Below, one piece after another: positions 47,007-56,333 of a DNA stretch of 64,000 nucleotides. The DNA lies in contig NZ_JADLJS010000001.1 of NCBI RefSeq assembly GCF_015680405.1, forward strand, positions 279,203 to 343,202, in the 5' to 3' direction. A program made the position numbers and the translations under genes. Positions within the stretch are counted from its first letter, which is position 1. Every line of letters starts with the position of its first letter. The notes below the pieces were generated by a model. That model was not told where the DNA came from, did no database searches, and saw only the letters and a list, made by a program, of their open reading frames with translations. This DNA is from Pseudomonas pudica (GTDB lineage Bacteria > Pseudomonadota > Gammaproteobacteria > Pseudomonadales > Pseudomonadaceae).

Positions 47007-47221
47007 GTGCATTTTCCTGATGAGGGAGTCGGTTGTGAACTCCAGTGGCTGCAATCCTATGCGCCACCCACCAAGACCGTCCAAGTCATATTTCGAACGA
47101 CTTTAGACCTTTTATGCAACACCACTCAATCATGCTTCACTATGCCTGTATCCCACCATGGCATCGATGCGATAGCGATCAGCCCCTTGTTGCCCCCAAC
47201 AGTCTGTCGTGCGGACTGCTC

Positions 47222-48142
47222 TCAGTAATTGAAATCATGACCTAGCTGGCCCTGCACCCATTCAAGGAATTGTCGAACCCTGCGGGTTTCAGCATGGCCT
47301 CGAGGAAAGACCAGGTGGTGGGCACTGACGGGCGTCGCCAGGTCTTCTGCAAATACCGGTACCAACTCGCCGCGGGCGATATAGTCCTGCGCCAGCAGGG
47401 AACTCTCCAAGGCCAGCCCATACCCATGGCTGGCGGCCTCCAGGCTCATGTAGGAGCGATCGAAGCTCAGTGCGTAGGGGGACTGAGGCAACGCCACACC
47501 TTGCTGGGCGAACCATTGGGGCCATTGCACCAACGCGGCTTCCGACAGGATCAGGTTCTGCCCCAGCAGATCGCTGGGCTGCTCGATAGACGTACGCTCG
47601 AGAAGCTGTGGCGAGGCCAGCACAGTTGCACGTTCATGTCGGATGGTGCGCACTTCCAGGCTGGGCCAGTTGGGGTAGCCATGACGAATATCCAGGTCGA
47701 TCTGATGACGGCCGAAGTGCAGCGACTCGTAGGAGCACGACAGGTTGATCTGGATTTGCGGGTGACTGTTACGAAAATGGTCCAGGCGCGGTAGCAACCA
47801 GAGCAGGCCGAAGCTAGGCGCGGAATGAAGCCGCAGGCAATCGAAGCCCACCGAGTTGCCAGCGCGCTCGGTGGCAGTAGCCAGGCTCTGCAATATGCCT
47901 GACACCTCGCGCAGGTACTGCTCGCCTGCCGGGGTCAGCGCAACACCGCGTGCCTCGCGAATGAACAATGGGCGACCGATCAAGGCTTCCAGATTGGCAA
48001 TCTGGTGGCTCACCGCAGAGGGCGTGAGGTTCAACTGCTCTGCGGCACGTGCGACGTTGGCGAAACGAGCAACTTGCTCGAAGGCCTGAATTGCTTTCAG
48101 GGAAGGGATCTGAGGAAGTTTTCGAAGGTTGTCCAGGCTCAT
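47222..48142 (-). CDS. LysR-family transcriptional regulator (GcvA-like)
   Basis: This 306-residue regulator has the N-terminal winged helix (PSLKAIQAFEQVARFANVAR, AEQLNLTPSAVSHQIANLEA) and a substrate-binding-like effector domain (LRLHSAPSFGLLWLLPRLDH, QIDLDIRHGYPNWPSLEVRT). The start at 48142 (MSLDNLRKL) has AGGA upstream; the frame is open to 48232. It diverges from the SDR gene at 48339, so by the usual LysR arrangement it probably controls the SDR-MFS-transketolase operon. The 196-base intergenic region has a T-N11-A type CTGAATTTTTTTCAG element near 48217. Confidence 0.88.
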   Translation of the reverse strand: MSLDNLRKLPQIPSLKAIQAFEQVARFANVARAAEQLNLTPSAVSHQIANLEALIGRPLFIREARGVALTPAGEQYLREVSGILQSLATATERAGNSVGFDCLRLHSAPSFGLLWLLPRLDHFRNSHPQIQINLSCSYESLHFGRHQIDLDIRHGYPNWPSLEVRTIRHERATVLASPQLLERTSIEQPSDLLGQNLILSEAALVQWPQWFAQQGVALPQSPYALSFDRSYMSLEAASHGYGLALESSLLAQDYIARGELVPVFAEDLATPVSAHHLVFPRGHAETRRVRQFLEWVQGQLGHDFNY

Positions 48143-48338
48143 GACCATTCCTGAAGGATTCACAGCGGTACCAAGGCTTTTACCTTCCTGTAAGCCCCAG
48201 GCACAAGTCGAGGGCTGAATTTTTTTCAGCACCGGGTGAAAGAGGCAGCGTTGCTCGGGGTGCTGTCCGGGACGAAGCTGTGCCTATCGGTTCTGCCGGA
48301 ACCGTCGCTCACAACAATAATCATCTGGAGCAACCTCG

Positions 48339-49088
48339 ATGCTGTTAACAGGAAAATTTGCCGTGATCACCGGCGCGGCCTCTGCCCGAGGTATCGGCCG
48401 GGCAACAGCCCAGGCGTTTGCCGACCAAGGCGCCAGAGTCGCCATCCTCGACCTGGACGCTACTGCCGCAGCCGAAGCTGCCGCTTCACTTGGCGAAGGC
48501 CACCTTGGCCTGGCTGCCAACGTTGCCGATGAAGCACAGGTACGTGATGCCATCGCCCAGGTACTCGCGCAATTCGGTCGGATCGACGTGCTGGTAAACA
48601 ACGCCGGTATCACTCAACCGGTGAAAACCCTGGAAATCACCGGGGCTGACTATGACCGGATTCTCAACGTGAACCTGCGTGGCACATTGTTGATGTCCCA
48701 GGCGGTGATCCCAGCCATGCGTGCGCAACGCGCCGGCAGCATCATCTGCATGTCGTCGGTGTCTGCCCAACGTGGTGGCGGCATCTTCGGTGGCCCCCAC
48801 TACAGCGCAGCGAAGGCTGGCGTGCTCGGTCTGGGCAAGGCGATGGCCCGTGAACTGGGACCGGACAATATTCGCGTCAACTCGATCACGCCAGGCCTGA
48901 TTCACACTGACATCACCGGTGGCCTCATGCAGGATGAGCGCCGTCACGCCATCATCGAAGGCATCCCGCTGGGCCGCCTGGGTGAGGCGCGCGATGTCGC
49001 CAATGCGGCATTGTTCCTGGCCAGTGACCTGTCCAGCTACCTGACGGGCATTACCCTGGATGTCAACGGCGGGATGCTGATCCACTGA
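48339..49088 (+). CDS. short-chain dehydrogenase/reductase
   Basis: The 249-residue classical SDR has the cofactor loop VITGAASARGIGRATAQAFA, NNAGIT, the catalytic Ser in SIICMSSVSAQ and HYSAAKAGVLGLGKAMAREL (Tyr-x3-Lys), with SITPGLIHTDITGG and the C-terminal YLTGITLDVNGGMLIH. An Asp after the second strand (VAILDLDA) suggests NAD+ preference. Placed first in a unit with a sugar-acid type MFS transporter and a split transketolase, it may oxidise or reduce a polyol, ketose or sugar acid before ketol transfer. The substrate is unknown. Confidence 0.9.
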   Translation: MLLTGKFAVITGAASARGIGRATAQAFADQGARVAILDLDATAAAEAAASLGEGHLGLAANVADEAQVRDAIAQVLAQFGRIDVLVNNAGITQPVKTLEITGADYDRILNVNLRGTLLMSQAVIPAMRAQRAGSIICMSSVSAQRGGGIFGGPHYSAAKAGVLGLGKAMARELGPDNIRVNSITPGLIHTDITGGLMQDERRHAIIEGIPLGRLGEARDVANAALFLASDLSSYLTGITLDVNGGMLIH

Positions 49089-49162
49089 GCATCCGGTGCA
49101 TCGTGACCTGCACCTGACCCGGCGCAGGTCACGCGTTCGATAACAACAAGAGATCAGAACGA

Positions 49163-50461
49163 ATGACCACAATAGCGCTCGATGCGGCATCCGCCGCACG
49201 CAGCAGCGCCTACCGTAAAACGGCCTGGCGACTGATGCCTTTTCTCATGCTCTGCTACCTGTGCGCCTATCTGGACAGGGTCAATGTCGGCTTTGCGAAG
49301 CTGCAGATGATGGACGACCTTGCCCTTTCCGAAGCGGTCTACGGACTGGGCGCTGGCATGTTCTTCATTGGCTACTTTCTCTGCGAGGTGCCCAGCAACA
49401 TCATTCTGCACAAAGTGGGCGCTCGACGCTGGATCGCTCGCATCATGATCACCTGGGGCATCATCTCGGCGATGTTCGCCCTGGTAGAGACAGCCTGGCA
49501 ATTCTATACCCTGCGCTTTTTGCTGGGGATCGCCGAAGCAGGCCTGGCACCGGGGCTTCTGCTGTACCTGACCTATTGGTTCCCGTCTTACCGCCGGGCG
49601 AAGATGACCGCGCTGTGGTTCATCGCGATTCCGCTCTCGGGCATGATCGGTGGCCCCTTGTCGGGCTGGATCATGGAGCGCTTTGCCGGCGTGCACGGCT
49701 GGGCGGGCTGGCAGTGGATGTTCCTGCTCGAAGCCATCCCCACCGTGCTGGTGGGCATCCTGGTGCTGAGCTACCTGAAGGATGGCGTCGATCAGGCCCA
49801 TTGGTTGAGCGACGAAGAAAAAGCCCTGGTGCGCAAGGAACTGGCTGAAGACGAGCAACACAAGGTGAACCACGGCTCGGTGGCCGAATTCATCCGCGAC
49901 CGTCGGCTCTGGTTGCTGGCGGGTATCTACTTCTGCGTGGTGATGGGCCAGTACGCAATCACGTTCTGGCTACCTACGCTGGTACGCAATGCCGGCGTCA
50001 ACGAACCTTTGCACATCGGCCTGCTGACCAGCCTGCCGTACCTGTGTGCCATTGTCGCGATGCTGTTGGCCGGGCGCAGTGGCGACCGTCACCGTGAACG
50101 CCGCTGGCACCTGGCGATCCCCATGCTGATCGGCGCACTTGGCCTGAGCCTCGCCGCAGCACTGGGCAGCAGCCTGATGCTGTCGATCCTCAGTCTGTGC
50201 CTGGCTGCGGCAGGGGTGCTGTCCGCCTCCTCGCTGTTCTGGATGCTGCCCACCACGTTGCTGGGAGGTGTCTCGGCGGCAGCAGGCATCGCGGCGGTGA
50301 ACAGTTTTGCCAACCTCGCCGGTTTCTGCTCGCCGTACCTGATCGGCTGGGTCACTACCACCTTGGGCAGCAATGCCATCGGCATGTATCTCATCACGGC
50401 CGTACTCATGTTTGGCGCCTTCCTGGTGTCGCGAGTACCGGCCCATCTGGTCAATCGTTGA
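49163..50461 (+). CDS. MFS transporter, anion:cation symporter (ACS) family
   Basis: This 432-residue protein has 12 membrane helices. It shows the ACS hallmarks CAYLDRVNVGFAKLQMMDDL (helix 1 Asp/Arg), GAGMFFIGYFLCEVPSNIIL, RFLLGIAEAGLAPGLLLYLT and YWFPSYRRAKMTALWF. This branch carries organic anions such as tartrate, galactarate, phthalate and 4-hydroxyphenylacetate. Co-directional with the SDR and transketolase genes, it probably imports their substrate. A small acid such as a sugar acid or hydroxy acid fits best. The long central loop (EEKALVRKELAEDEQHKVNH) is normal. Confidence 0.9.
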   Translation: MTTIALDAASAARSSAYRKTAWRLMPFLMLCYLCAYLDRVNVGFAKLQMMDDLALSEAVYGLGAGMFFIGYFLCEVPSNIILHKVGARRWIARIMITWGIISAMFALVETAWQFYTLRFLLGIAEAGLAPGLLLYLTYWFPSYRRAKMTALWFIAIPLSGMIGGPLSGWIMERFAGVHGWAGWQWMFLLEAIPTVLVGILVLSYLKDGVDQAHWLSDEEKALVRKELAEDEQHKVNHGSVAEFIRDRRLWLLAGIYFCVVMGQYAITFWLPTLVRNAGVNEPLHIGLLTSLPYLCAIVAMLLAGRSGDRHRERRWHLAIPMLIGALGLSLAAALGSSLMLSILSLCLAAAGVLSASSLFWMLPTTLLGGVSAAAGIAAVNSFANLAGFCSPYLIGWVTTTLGSNAIGMYLITAVLMFGAFLVSRVPAHLVNR

Positions 50462-50482
50462 TTCGATAAAGGAGTCACCTCA

Positions 50483-51331
50483 ATGACTGCTGTGCCTACC
50501 TACACTGAGGCGCTGCCGCTGGCTGTGCGCGCCCGAAATATCCGCCACCACGCATTGCGCATGGGGCAAGTCCAGGGCCAGGGCTATGTCGGCCAGGCTC
50601 TGGGCGCCGCCGACTTGCTGGCAGTAGCGTATTTCCATGCGCTGCGCATCGACCCCGGCAACCCCGAATGGGAGCAACGCGACCGCTTCTACCTGTCCAT
50701 CGGGCACTACGCGATCGCCCTCTACGCCGCACTGATCGAGGCCGGCGTAATCCCCGAGGAGGAGCTTGAAACCTACGGTAGCGACGACAGCCGCTTGCCC
50801 ATGTCCGGTATGGCTGCCTACACCCCAGGCATGGAGATCACCGGTGGCTCGCTCGGCCACGGCTTGGGCATCGCCGTCGGCGCTTGTCTCGGGCTCAAAC
50901 GCAAGGGGTCGGACAGCTGGGTGTACAACCTGCTGTCCGATGGCGAGCTCAACGAGGGCTCGACCTGGGAGGCAGCCATGTCGGCCAGCCATTGGCGGCT
51001 GGACAACCTGATCGCCATCATCGATGTGAACAACCAGCAGGCGGATGGTCATTCCAGTGAGGTACTGGCCTTCGAGCCAATCGTCGACCGCTGGCAAAGC
51101 TTTGGCTGGTTCGTCCAGCGAGTGGACGGCAATGACCTGGATGCGCTGGTCGGCGCCTTCGACCAGGCCCGCGCCCACACCGGGGCACAACCGCGCGTCA
51201 TCATCTGCGATACCCGCATGGGCAAAGGCGTGCCTTTCCTGGAAAACCGCGACAAGACGCACTTCATTCGCGTCGATGAAAACGAATGGGACCTCGCCCT
51301 CAAAGCGCTGGACGCCGGGAGCCAAGCATGA
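50483..51331 (+). CDS. transketolase, N-terminal (TPP-binding) subunit
   Basis: The 282-residue protein corresponds to the PP domain of transketolase: GQVQGQGYVGQALGAADLLA, FYLSIGHYAIALYAALIEAG, EITGGSLGHGLGIAVGACLG and the TPP motif LLSDGELNEGSTWEAAMSAS followed by NLIAIIDVNNQQADG. Split transketolases need the partner encoded next door, whose ATG overlaps this stop by four bases. Such pairs are often dedicated to unusual sugars or sulfosugars rather than the pentose phosphate pathway. AAGGAG precedes the ATG. The donor and acceptor sugars are unknown. Confidence 0.93.
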   Translation: MTAVPTYTEALPLAVRARNIRHHALRMGQVQGQGYVGQALGAADLLAVAYFHALRIDPGNPEWEQRDRFYLSIGHYAIALYAALIEAGVIPEEELETYGSDDSRLPMSGMAAYTPGMEITGGSLGHGLGIAVGACLGLKRKGSDSWVYNLLSDGELNEGSTWEAAMSASHWRLDNLIAIIDVNNQQADGHSSEVLAFEPIVDRWQSFGWFVQRVDGNDLDALVGAFDQARAHTGAQPRVIICDTRMGKGVPFLENRDKTHFIRVDENEWDLALKALDAGSQA

Positions 51332-52326
51332 GCACTGTGAACTCACCCAAGAAGCGCCTGACCACCTCGGCCATGATCGCCTCGATTGCCGCCGACGGTC
51401 AGCCGACCCGCCCTGCCCCGTTCGGCCATGCCTTGGCAAGCCTGGCCGAGCAACGTCAGGATATAGTTGGACTGAGTGCCGACCTGTCCAAGTACACCGA
51501 CTTGCACATCTTCGCCAAAGCCCACCCCGAGCGCTTCTATCAAATGGGCATGGCCGAACAATTGCTGATGAGCGCCGCCGCCGGCATGGCACGGGAAGGC
51601 ATGACCCCCTTTGCCACCACTTATGCGGTGTTCGCTTCCCGTCGGGCTTATGACTTCATCTGCATGGCAATCGCAGAAGAGAACCTCAACGTCAAGATCG
51701 TCTGTGGGCTGCCTGGCCTGACCACCGGTTATGGCCCTAGCCACCAGGCCACGGATGACCTGGCCATCTTCCGGGCGATGCCCAACCTGATGATCGTCGA
51801 CCCCTGCGATGCGCTGGAGATCGAACAGGCTGTGCCAGCGATCGCTGCCCATCAGGGTCCGGTCTACATGCGGCTGCTGCGCGGCAACGTACCCTTGGTG
51901 CTCGATCGCTACGACTACCAGTTCCAGCTGGGCAAGGCACAGGTGCTGCGCGGTGGCCGAGACGTGCTGTTGATTGCCAGTGGCCTCATGACCATGCGCG
52001 CCCTGGAGGCTGCGGAGCAGTTGCAAAAGGACGGCGTGGATGTGTCGGTGCTGCACGTGCCTACCATCAAACCGCTCGATGAACAGACCATCCTCGCCGA
52101 GGCACGCAAGCCTGGCCGCCTGGTGGTCACGGCGGAAAACCATTCGATCATAGGGGGCCTGGGGGAAGCAGTGGCGGGCGTACTGCTGCGCAATGGGGTC
52201 ACACCCACCTTCCGCCAGATCGCGCTACCGGATGCGTTTCTCGATGCGGGTGCACTGCCGACTTTGCATGACCGATACGGGATCTCCACTGACGCTGTGT
52301 CGAGGCAGATCAAGGCGTGGCTTTAA
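51328..52326 (+). CDS. transketolase, C-terminal (pyrimidine-binding) subunit
   Basis: The 332-residue partner carries the Pyr domain (FGHALASLAEQRQDIVGLSA, DLSKYTDLHIFAKAHPERFY, QMGMAEQLLMSAAAGMAREG with the Glu that activates TPP) and the C-terminal transketolase domain (VLRGGRDVLLIASGLMTMRA, SVLHVPTIKPLDEQTILAEA). Its ATG at 51328 lies in the stop of the first subunit. It ends the SDR-MFS-transketolase unit, and a GC-rich hairpin follows 35 bases later. Confidence 0.93.
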   Translation: MSTVNSPKKRLTTSAMIASIAADGQPTRPAPFGHALASLAEQRQDIVGLSADLSKYTDLHIFAKAHPERFYQMGMAEQLLMSAAAGMAREGMTPFATTYAVFASRRAYDFICMAIAEENLNVKIVCGLPGLTTGYGPSHQATDDLAIFRAMPNLMIVDPCDALEIEQAVPAIAAHQGPVYMRLLRGNVPLVLDRYDYQFQLGKAQVLRGGRDVLLIASGLMTMRALEAAEQLQKDGVDVSVLHVPTIKPLDEQTILAEARKPGRLVVTAENHSIIGGLGEAVAGVLLRNGVTPTFRQIALPDAFLDAGALPTLHDRYGISTDAVSRQIKAWL

Positions 52327-52360
52327 CCGTAACGACGGATAGAACCTGAGGCGGCGGATG

Positions 52361-52379
52361 GCACCGGCTTTGCCGGTGT
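52361..52379 (+). terminator. hairpin after the transketolase genes
   Basis: GCACCGGC (52361-52368) pairs with GCCGGTGT (52372-52379, one G-T pair) around TTT. The T-tail is short (TT). Degenerate REP fragments (GGGCTCCCACAAG, CCTGTGGGAG) follow to 52446. Confidence 0.45.
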
Positions 52380-52478
52380 TCGCGGGTGAATCGGGCTCCC
52401 ACAAGTTACGCGCAAGGTTCAAGGGCTGCGCAAATCCTGTGGGAGACTCCATGGAATCTTTAGCACGCCAAATGCTGA

Positions 52479-52525
52479 GGCAACCCGCTGGCCCCGCGGG
52501 TTGCCGGCCAAGCACGCTGGCCGGC
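52479..52525. terminator. two back-to-back strong hairpins between converging units
   Basis: GGCAACCCGC (52479-52488) pairs with GCGGGTTGCC (52496-52505); overlapping it, GCCGGCCA (52503-52510) pairs with TGGCCGGC (52518-52525). They sit 11 bases beyond the E1 gene stop (minus strand) and probably separate the two converging transcripts. No T-run is present. Confidence 0.5.
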
Positions 52526-52535
52526 TTGCAGATAC

Positions 52536-55199
52536 TCAGCGGTTCCAGGGTGCCTCGGCGGGTGCGTCGATGCCATAACGCAGCCGCGCTGCGGCGTGCT
52601 TGCCAGGATCGATGCCTGCCAATGCCGCCAGGGCAATGTGCTGACGATCAACCTCGAAGAAGCGACGCAGTGCCGAGCGCGTGTCACTCCGGCCAAAGCC
52701 ATCGGTACCCAGGGCGGTGAACGGCGCGCTGACATGGGCAGCGATCAACTGGGCATAAGCACGCACGTAGTCGCTGGCCGCTACCACCGGCACAGGCCCG
52801 GGCAGGCAGCGCTGCAAGTGGCTCTGCCCTTCGGACTGGCTGCCGAAAAGGCGCTGGCGCTCTACCTCGCGAGCATCGCGTGCCAGCTCCGAGAAACTGG
52901 TGACACTCCAGATCTGGCTGCTGATACCCCAATCCTGCAGCAGCAGCTCGGCGGCGGCGATCACCTCCCGCATGATGGCGCCGGAACCCAGCAGGCGTAC
53001 CGCAGGCTCCGCCGTTCCGCGCATGCCGTACAGGCGCATGCCGCGGATCACATCGTCGTGTTCGCTGTCCTGCAGCGGGGCCTGGGTGTAGTTCTCGTTG
53101 GTCACCGTCAGGTAGTAGAACTCATCGCACTGCTGCTCGAGCATGCGTCGGCTGCCATGGTCGATGATCACGGCCGCTTCGCTGGCGAACGCCGGGTCGT
53201 AGGCGCGGCAGTTAGGCACCGTCGAGGCGATGAGCTGGCTGGTACCGTCCTGATGTTGCAGGCCCTCGCCTGCCAGGGTGGTGCGGCCAGCGGTGGCGCC
53301 GATCAGGAAACCACGGGCGCGCTGGTCGGCAGCCGCCCAGATCAGGTCGCCGATGCGCTGGAAACCGAACATCGAATAGTAGATATAGAACGGCAGCATC
53401 GGCTCGCCGTTGACGCTGTAGGAGGTCGCTGCGGCGACCCACGAAGAGACAGCACCGGCTTCGGTAATGCCCTCCTCCAGCAACTGGCCGTCGGTGGATT
53501 CCTTGTAGTACAGCAATGCACCGGCGTCTTCCGGTTCGTAGAGCTGGCCAACGGGTGAATAGATGCCAACCTGGCGGAACAGATTGGCCATGCCAAAGGT
53601 ACGCGCCTCGTCGGCCACGATGGGCACTATGCGTGGGCCGAGTTGCTTATCCTTGAGCAGGTTGGTGAAGAGCCGTACCACAGCCATCGTGGTGGAGATT
53701 TCCCGATCGTCGGGGGCCAGGGCGAACCGGGCATAGTCAGCAAGTGGTGGTACGGCGATGCTGGGGGCCAGGCTGCTGCGTCGAGGCAGGTAGCCACCCA
53801 GCGACTGCCGGCGGGCATGCAAGTAGCGCAGTTCGGGGCTGTCATCGTGCGGTCGATAAAAGCGCATCTCCTCCACCGCCTGGTCATCCAGTGGCAGCGC
53901 AAAACGGTCCCGAAACGCCTTGAGGGCCTCGACGTCCAGTTTCTTCTGTTGGTGCGCGGTGTTGCGCGATTCCCCGGCCTGGCCCATACCGAAGCCTTTC
54001 TTGGTCTTCGCCAGGATGACCGTCGGGTGCCCCTTGTGGCGCTTCGCTGCGTCGAATGCAGCGTGCAACTTGCGAAAATCGTGGCCGCCGCGACGCAGGC
54101 CATCGATTTCGGCCGGGCTCATGTGAGCGACCAGCGCGTGCAGCTCCGGGTCGAGGTCGAAGAAATGCGCAAGGTTGTAGGCTGCATCATTGGCACCCAG
54201 GGCCTGGTACTGGCCATCGACGGTGCTGGCCAGGCGGCGCAGCAGAACGTGGTGGTGGTCCCGGGCGAACAGGGCATCCCAGCCCGAGCCCCAGACCACT
54301 TTGATAACGTTCCAGCCAGCACCCTTGAACAGCGACTCCAGCTCCTGGATGATTTGCCCGTTACCGCGCACAGGCCCGTCAAGCCGCTGCAGGTTGCAGT
54401 TGATCACGAAGGTGACATTGTCCAGCTTCTCCCGAGCGGCAAGCGACAGTGCTGCGACCGACTCCGGCTCATCCATCTCGCCATCGCCGAACACCCCCCA
54501 GACATGGCGGCCTTCGGTCGAGGCAATGCCACGGTGTTGCAGGTAACGCAGGAAGCGGGCCTGATAGATCGAGCTGATCGGGCCGATGCCCATGGAGCCT
54601 GTCGGAAACTGCCAGAAGTCTGGCATGAGCCACGGATGGGGATAGGAGCACAGCCCGCCGCCATCCACCTCTTGCCGATAACGCTCGAGTTGCTGTTGCT
54701 CCAGCCGGCCCTCCAGGAAAGCGCGCGCATAGACACCTGGCGCGGAGTGCGGCTGGAAATACACCAGGTCGCCTTTGCCTTGTGCAGTATCGGCGCGGAA
54801 GAAATGGTTGAAGCCCACTTCGAAGATTTCCGCGGCAGAGGCGTAACTGGCGATATGGCCGCCCAGCTCGCCATAAGCCATGTTCGCCTTGGCCACCATG
54901 GCCAGCGCGTTCCAGCGGATGATCGAAGTAATGCGCTCTTCCATCGCCAGATCACCGGGGTACTCCGGTTGCTGTTCCACGGCGATGGTGTTCTGGTAAA
55001 GCGAGTATGGGTTGGCAGCGATTCGAGCCCCCAGGTGGCCGGCATGCTCGGCCAGGCGTTGCAGCAGGAATTCCACCCTCCCACTGCCCTCGGTGCGAGC
55101 GACGCCCTCCAGGGCATCCAGCCATTCGTTCGTCTCGACGGCATCAACATCTTCAGTACCTTGATCGGCGATCCTGGGCACTTGAATCGGATTACTCAT
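52536..55199 (-). CDS. homodimeric-type 2-oxoacid dehydrogenase E1 (AceE/MdeB-like)
   Basis: This 887-residue protein is collinear with AceE, the pyruvate dehydrogenase E1. It shows HIASYASAAEIFEVGFNHFF, YFQPHSAPGVYARAFLEGRL, the TPP motif VFGDGEMDEPESVAALSLAA with FVINCNLQRLDGPVRGNGQI, TKKGFGMGQAGESRNTAHQQ and LPFYIYYSMFGFQRIGDL. No E2 or E3 gene adjoins it, so it must use the housekeeping E2/E3. P. putida has such an accessory E1, MdeB, for 2-oxobutyrate from methionine catabolism. Here the next gene is a D-cysteine desulfhydrase, which yields pyruvate. The start at 55199 (MSNPIQVPRIADQ) has GAGGT upstream. Confidence 0.9.
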   Translation of the reverse strand: MSNPIQVPRIADQGTEDVDAVETNEWLDALEGVARTEGSGRVEFLLQRLAEHAGHLGARIAANPYSLYQNTIAVEQQPEYPGDLAMEERITSIIRWNALAMVAKANMAYGELGGHIASYASAAEIFEVGFNHFFRADTAQGKGDLVYFQPHSAPGVYARAFLEGRLEQQQLERYRQEVDGGGLCSYPHPWLMPDFWQFPTGSMGIGPISSIYQARFLRYLQHRGIASTEGRHVWGVFGDGEMDEPESVAALSLAAREKLDNVTFVINCNLQRLDGPVRGNGQIIQELESLFKGAGWNVIKVVWGSGWDALFARDHHHVLLRRLASTVDGQYQALGANDAAYNLAHFFDLDPELHALVAHMSPAEIDGLRRGGHDFRKLHAAFDAAKRHKGHPTVILAKTKKGFGMGQAGESRNTAHQQKKLDVEALKAFRDRFALPLDDQAVEEMRFYRPHDDSPELRYLHARRQSLGGYLPRRSSLAPSIAVPPLADYARFALAPDDREISTTMAVVRLFTNLLKDKQLGPRIVPIVADEARTFGMANLFRQVGIYSPVGQLYEPEDAGALLYYKESTDGQLLEEGITEAGAVSSWVAAATSYSVNGEPMLPFYIYYSMFGFQRIGDLIWAAADQRARGFLIGATAGRTTLAGEGLQHQDGTSQLIASTVPNCRAYDPAFASEAAVIIDHGSRRMLEQQCDEFYYLTVTNENYTQAPLQDSEHDDVIRGMRLYGMRGTAEPAVRLLGSGAIMREVIAAAELLLQDWGISSQIWSVTSFSELARDAREVERQRLFGSQSEGQSHLQRCLPGPVPVVAASDYVRAYAQLIAAHVSAPFTALGTDGFGRSDTRSALRRFFEVDRQHIALAALAGIDPGKHAAARLRYGIDAPAEAPWNR

Positions 55200-55301
55200 T
55201 TCACACGACCTCAGGTAATTGAAACGACAGCCGCGGGTGCGCCTACTCAAGGTAGCCCCACATTCATCATGCGCAGGCATAAATACCCTGCGCACTTGTA
55301 T

Positions 55302-56333
55302 CTATGCGCCCTGCAGGGCCGACCGATAGGCGAAGATCCCCGGTGCCCCTCCGGTCATCAGCAGCAAGATGTTGTCGCCCTGTGCGTACAAGCCGCTTTC
55401 CAGGTCGGCGACCAGGCCGGCGAACGCTTTTCCGGAGTAGACCGGATCAAGCAACAGCCCCTCGGAACGGGCCATGAGTTGCAACGCCGACAGCATGGCC
55501 TTCGTTGGCACACCATAGCCCGCGCCGCGATGTGCACCATCGACGGCAATCATTGACGGCTCGATAACCTGCTCGCTGCCAAGCAGCTCCAAGGTCTGCC
55601 GGGTAAGCTCAAGCGTGCGACGGTGCGACTCAGGCGCTTCGGCCAGTACCGCGAAGGACTTGATGAAGCCCGGCGCACGCCCCATCGCAGCAAACCCGGC
55701 GGCCATGCCCGCATGGGTGCCGGAACTGCCATTGGCCATGACCATGTGCGTGAACTCAAGGCCCATGCTGGCTTCTTGTCGGGCAATTTCCAGCGCAGCC
55801 TTGGCGTAGCCCAGGCAACCCACGGCTGTCGAGCCGCCGGTAGGAATAACCCTGACCTTGCAGCCCTGCATTTGCAGCTCCTGCGCACGGGTGTCGGCCC
55901 AACTCGCCGTGGTAAAGCCTTCAGGCACGATATGCACGACGGCCCCGAACAGCGCATCCAGAAGCATATTGCCGTTGTGCTCGTACTCTTCATCGTCCCG
56001 GGGGACGGCACGCCCCAGCACAAGTTCGCAACGCATGCCCAGCTTCGCACAGGCTGCCGCAGTCAAACGTGCATGATTGGATTGCAGCCCGCCCATTGTC
56101 ACGACCACATCCACCTTGTCTCGAAGGGCCTCGCCAAGGTGAAACTCAAGCTTTCGCAGCTTGTTGCCACCGCCGCCCAGGGCCATGTAATCGTCACGCT
56201 TGGCGAACAGCTTGATGCCGCGCTTCACCAGCCCCAGCGAACGCTCAAGGCCTTCAAGCCGCTGGATAGGTGTTGGCCGGTCAAGCAGGCTGATTTGTGG
56301 GAAATGATCGAGCAGAGAGTGCAAGGGCGCCAC
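55302..56333 (-). CDS. dcyD: D-cysteine desulfhydrase (PLP fold type II)
   Basis: The 343-residue PLP enzyme breaks D-cysteine into pyruvate, H2S and ammonia. GGGGNKLRKLEF holds the PLP lysine (K58); GGLQSNHARLTAAAC and GSSGTHAGMAAGF are conserved. ACC deaminases of this fold carry Tyr-Glu and Leu at two specificity sites. Here the sequence reads DPVYSGKAF (Ser300) and LLMTGGAPG (Thr327), the D-cysteine desulfhydrase signature as I recall it. The start is GTG with GAGGT six bases upstream. It diverges from a LysR gene, and a polar amino-acid ABC system lies further right, recalling the E. coli fliY-dcyD-yecSC cystine locus. Confidence 0.9.
   Translation of the reverse strand: MAPLHSLLDHFPQISLLDRPTPIQRLEGLERSLGLVKRGIKLFAKRDDYMALGGGGNKLRKLEFHLGEALRDKVDVVVTMGGLQSNHARLTAAACAKLGMRCELVLGRAVPRDDEEYEHNGNMLLDALFGAVVHIVPEGFTTASWADTRAQELQMQGCKVRVIPTGGSTAVGCLGYAKAALEIARQEASMGLEFTHMVMANGSSGTHAGMAAGFAAMGRAPGFIKSFAVLAEAPESHRRTLELTRQTLELLGSEQVIEPSMIAVDGAHRGAGYGVPTKAMLSALQLMARSEGLLLDPVYSGKAFAGLVADLESGLYAQGDNILLLMTGGAPGIFAYRSALQGA

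Noticed and set aside
55302..56333. ACC deaminase
   Set aside because: The two discriminating positions carry Ser and Thr as in D-cysteine desulfhydrases.
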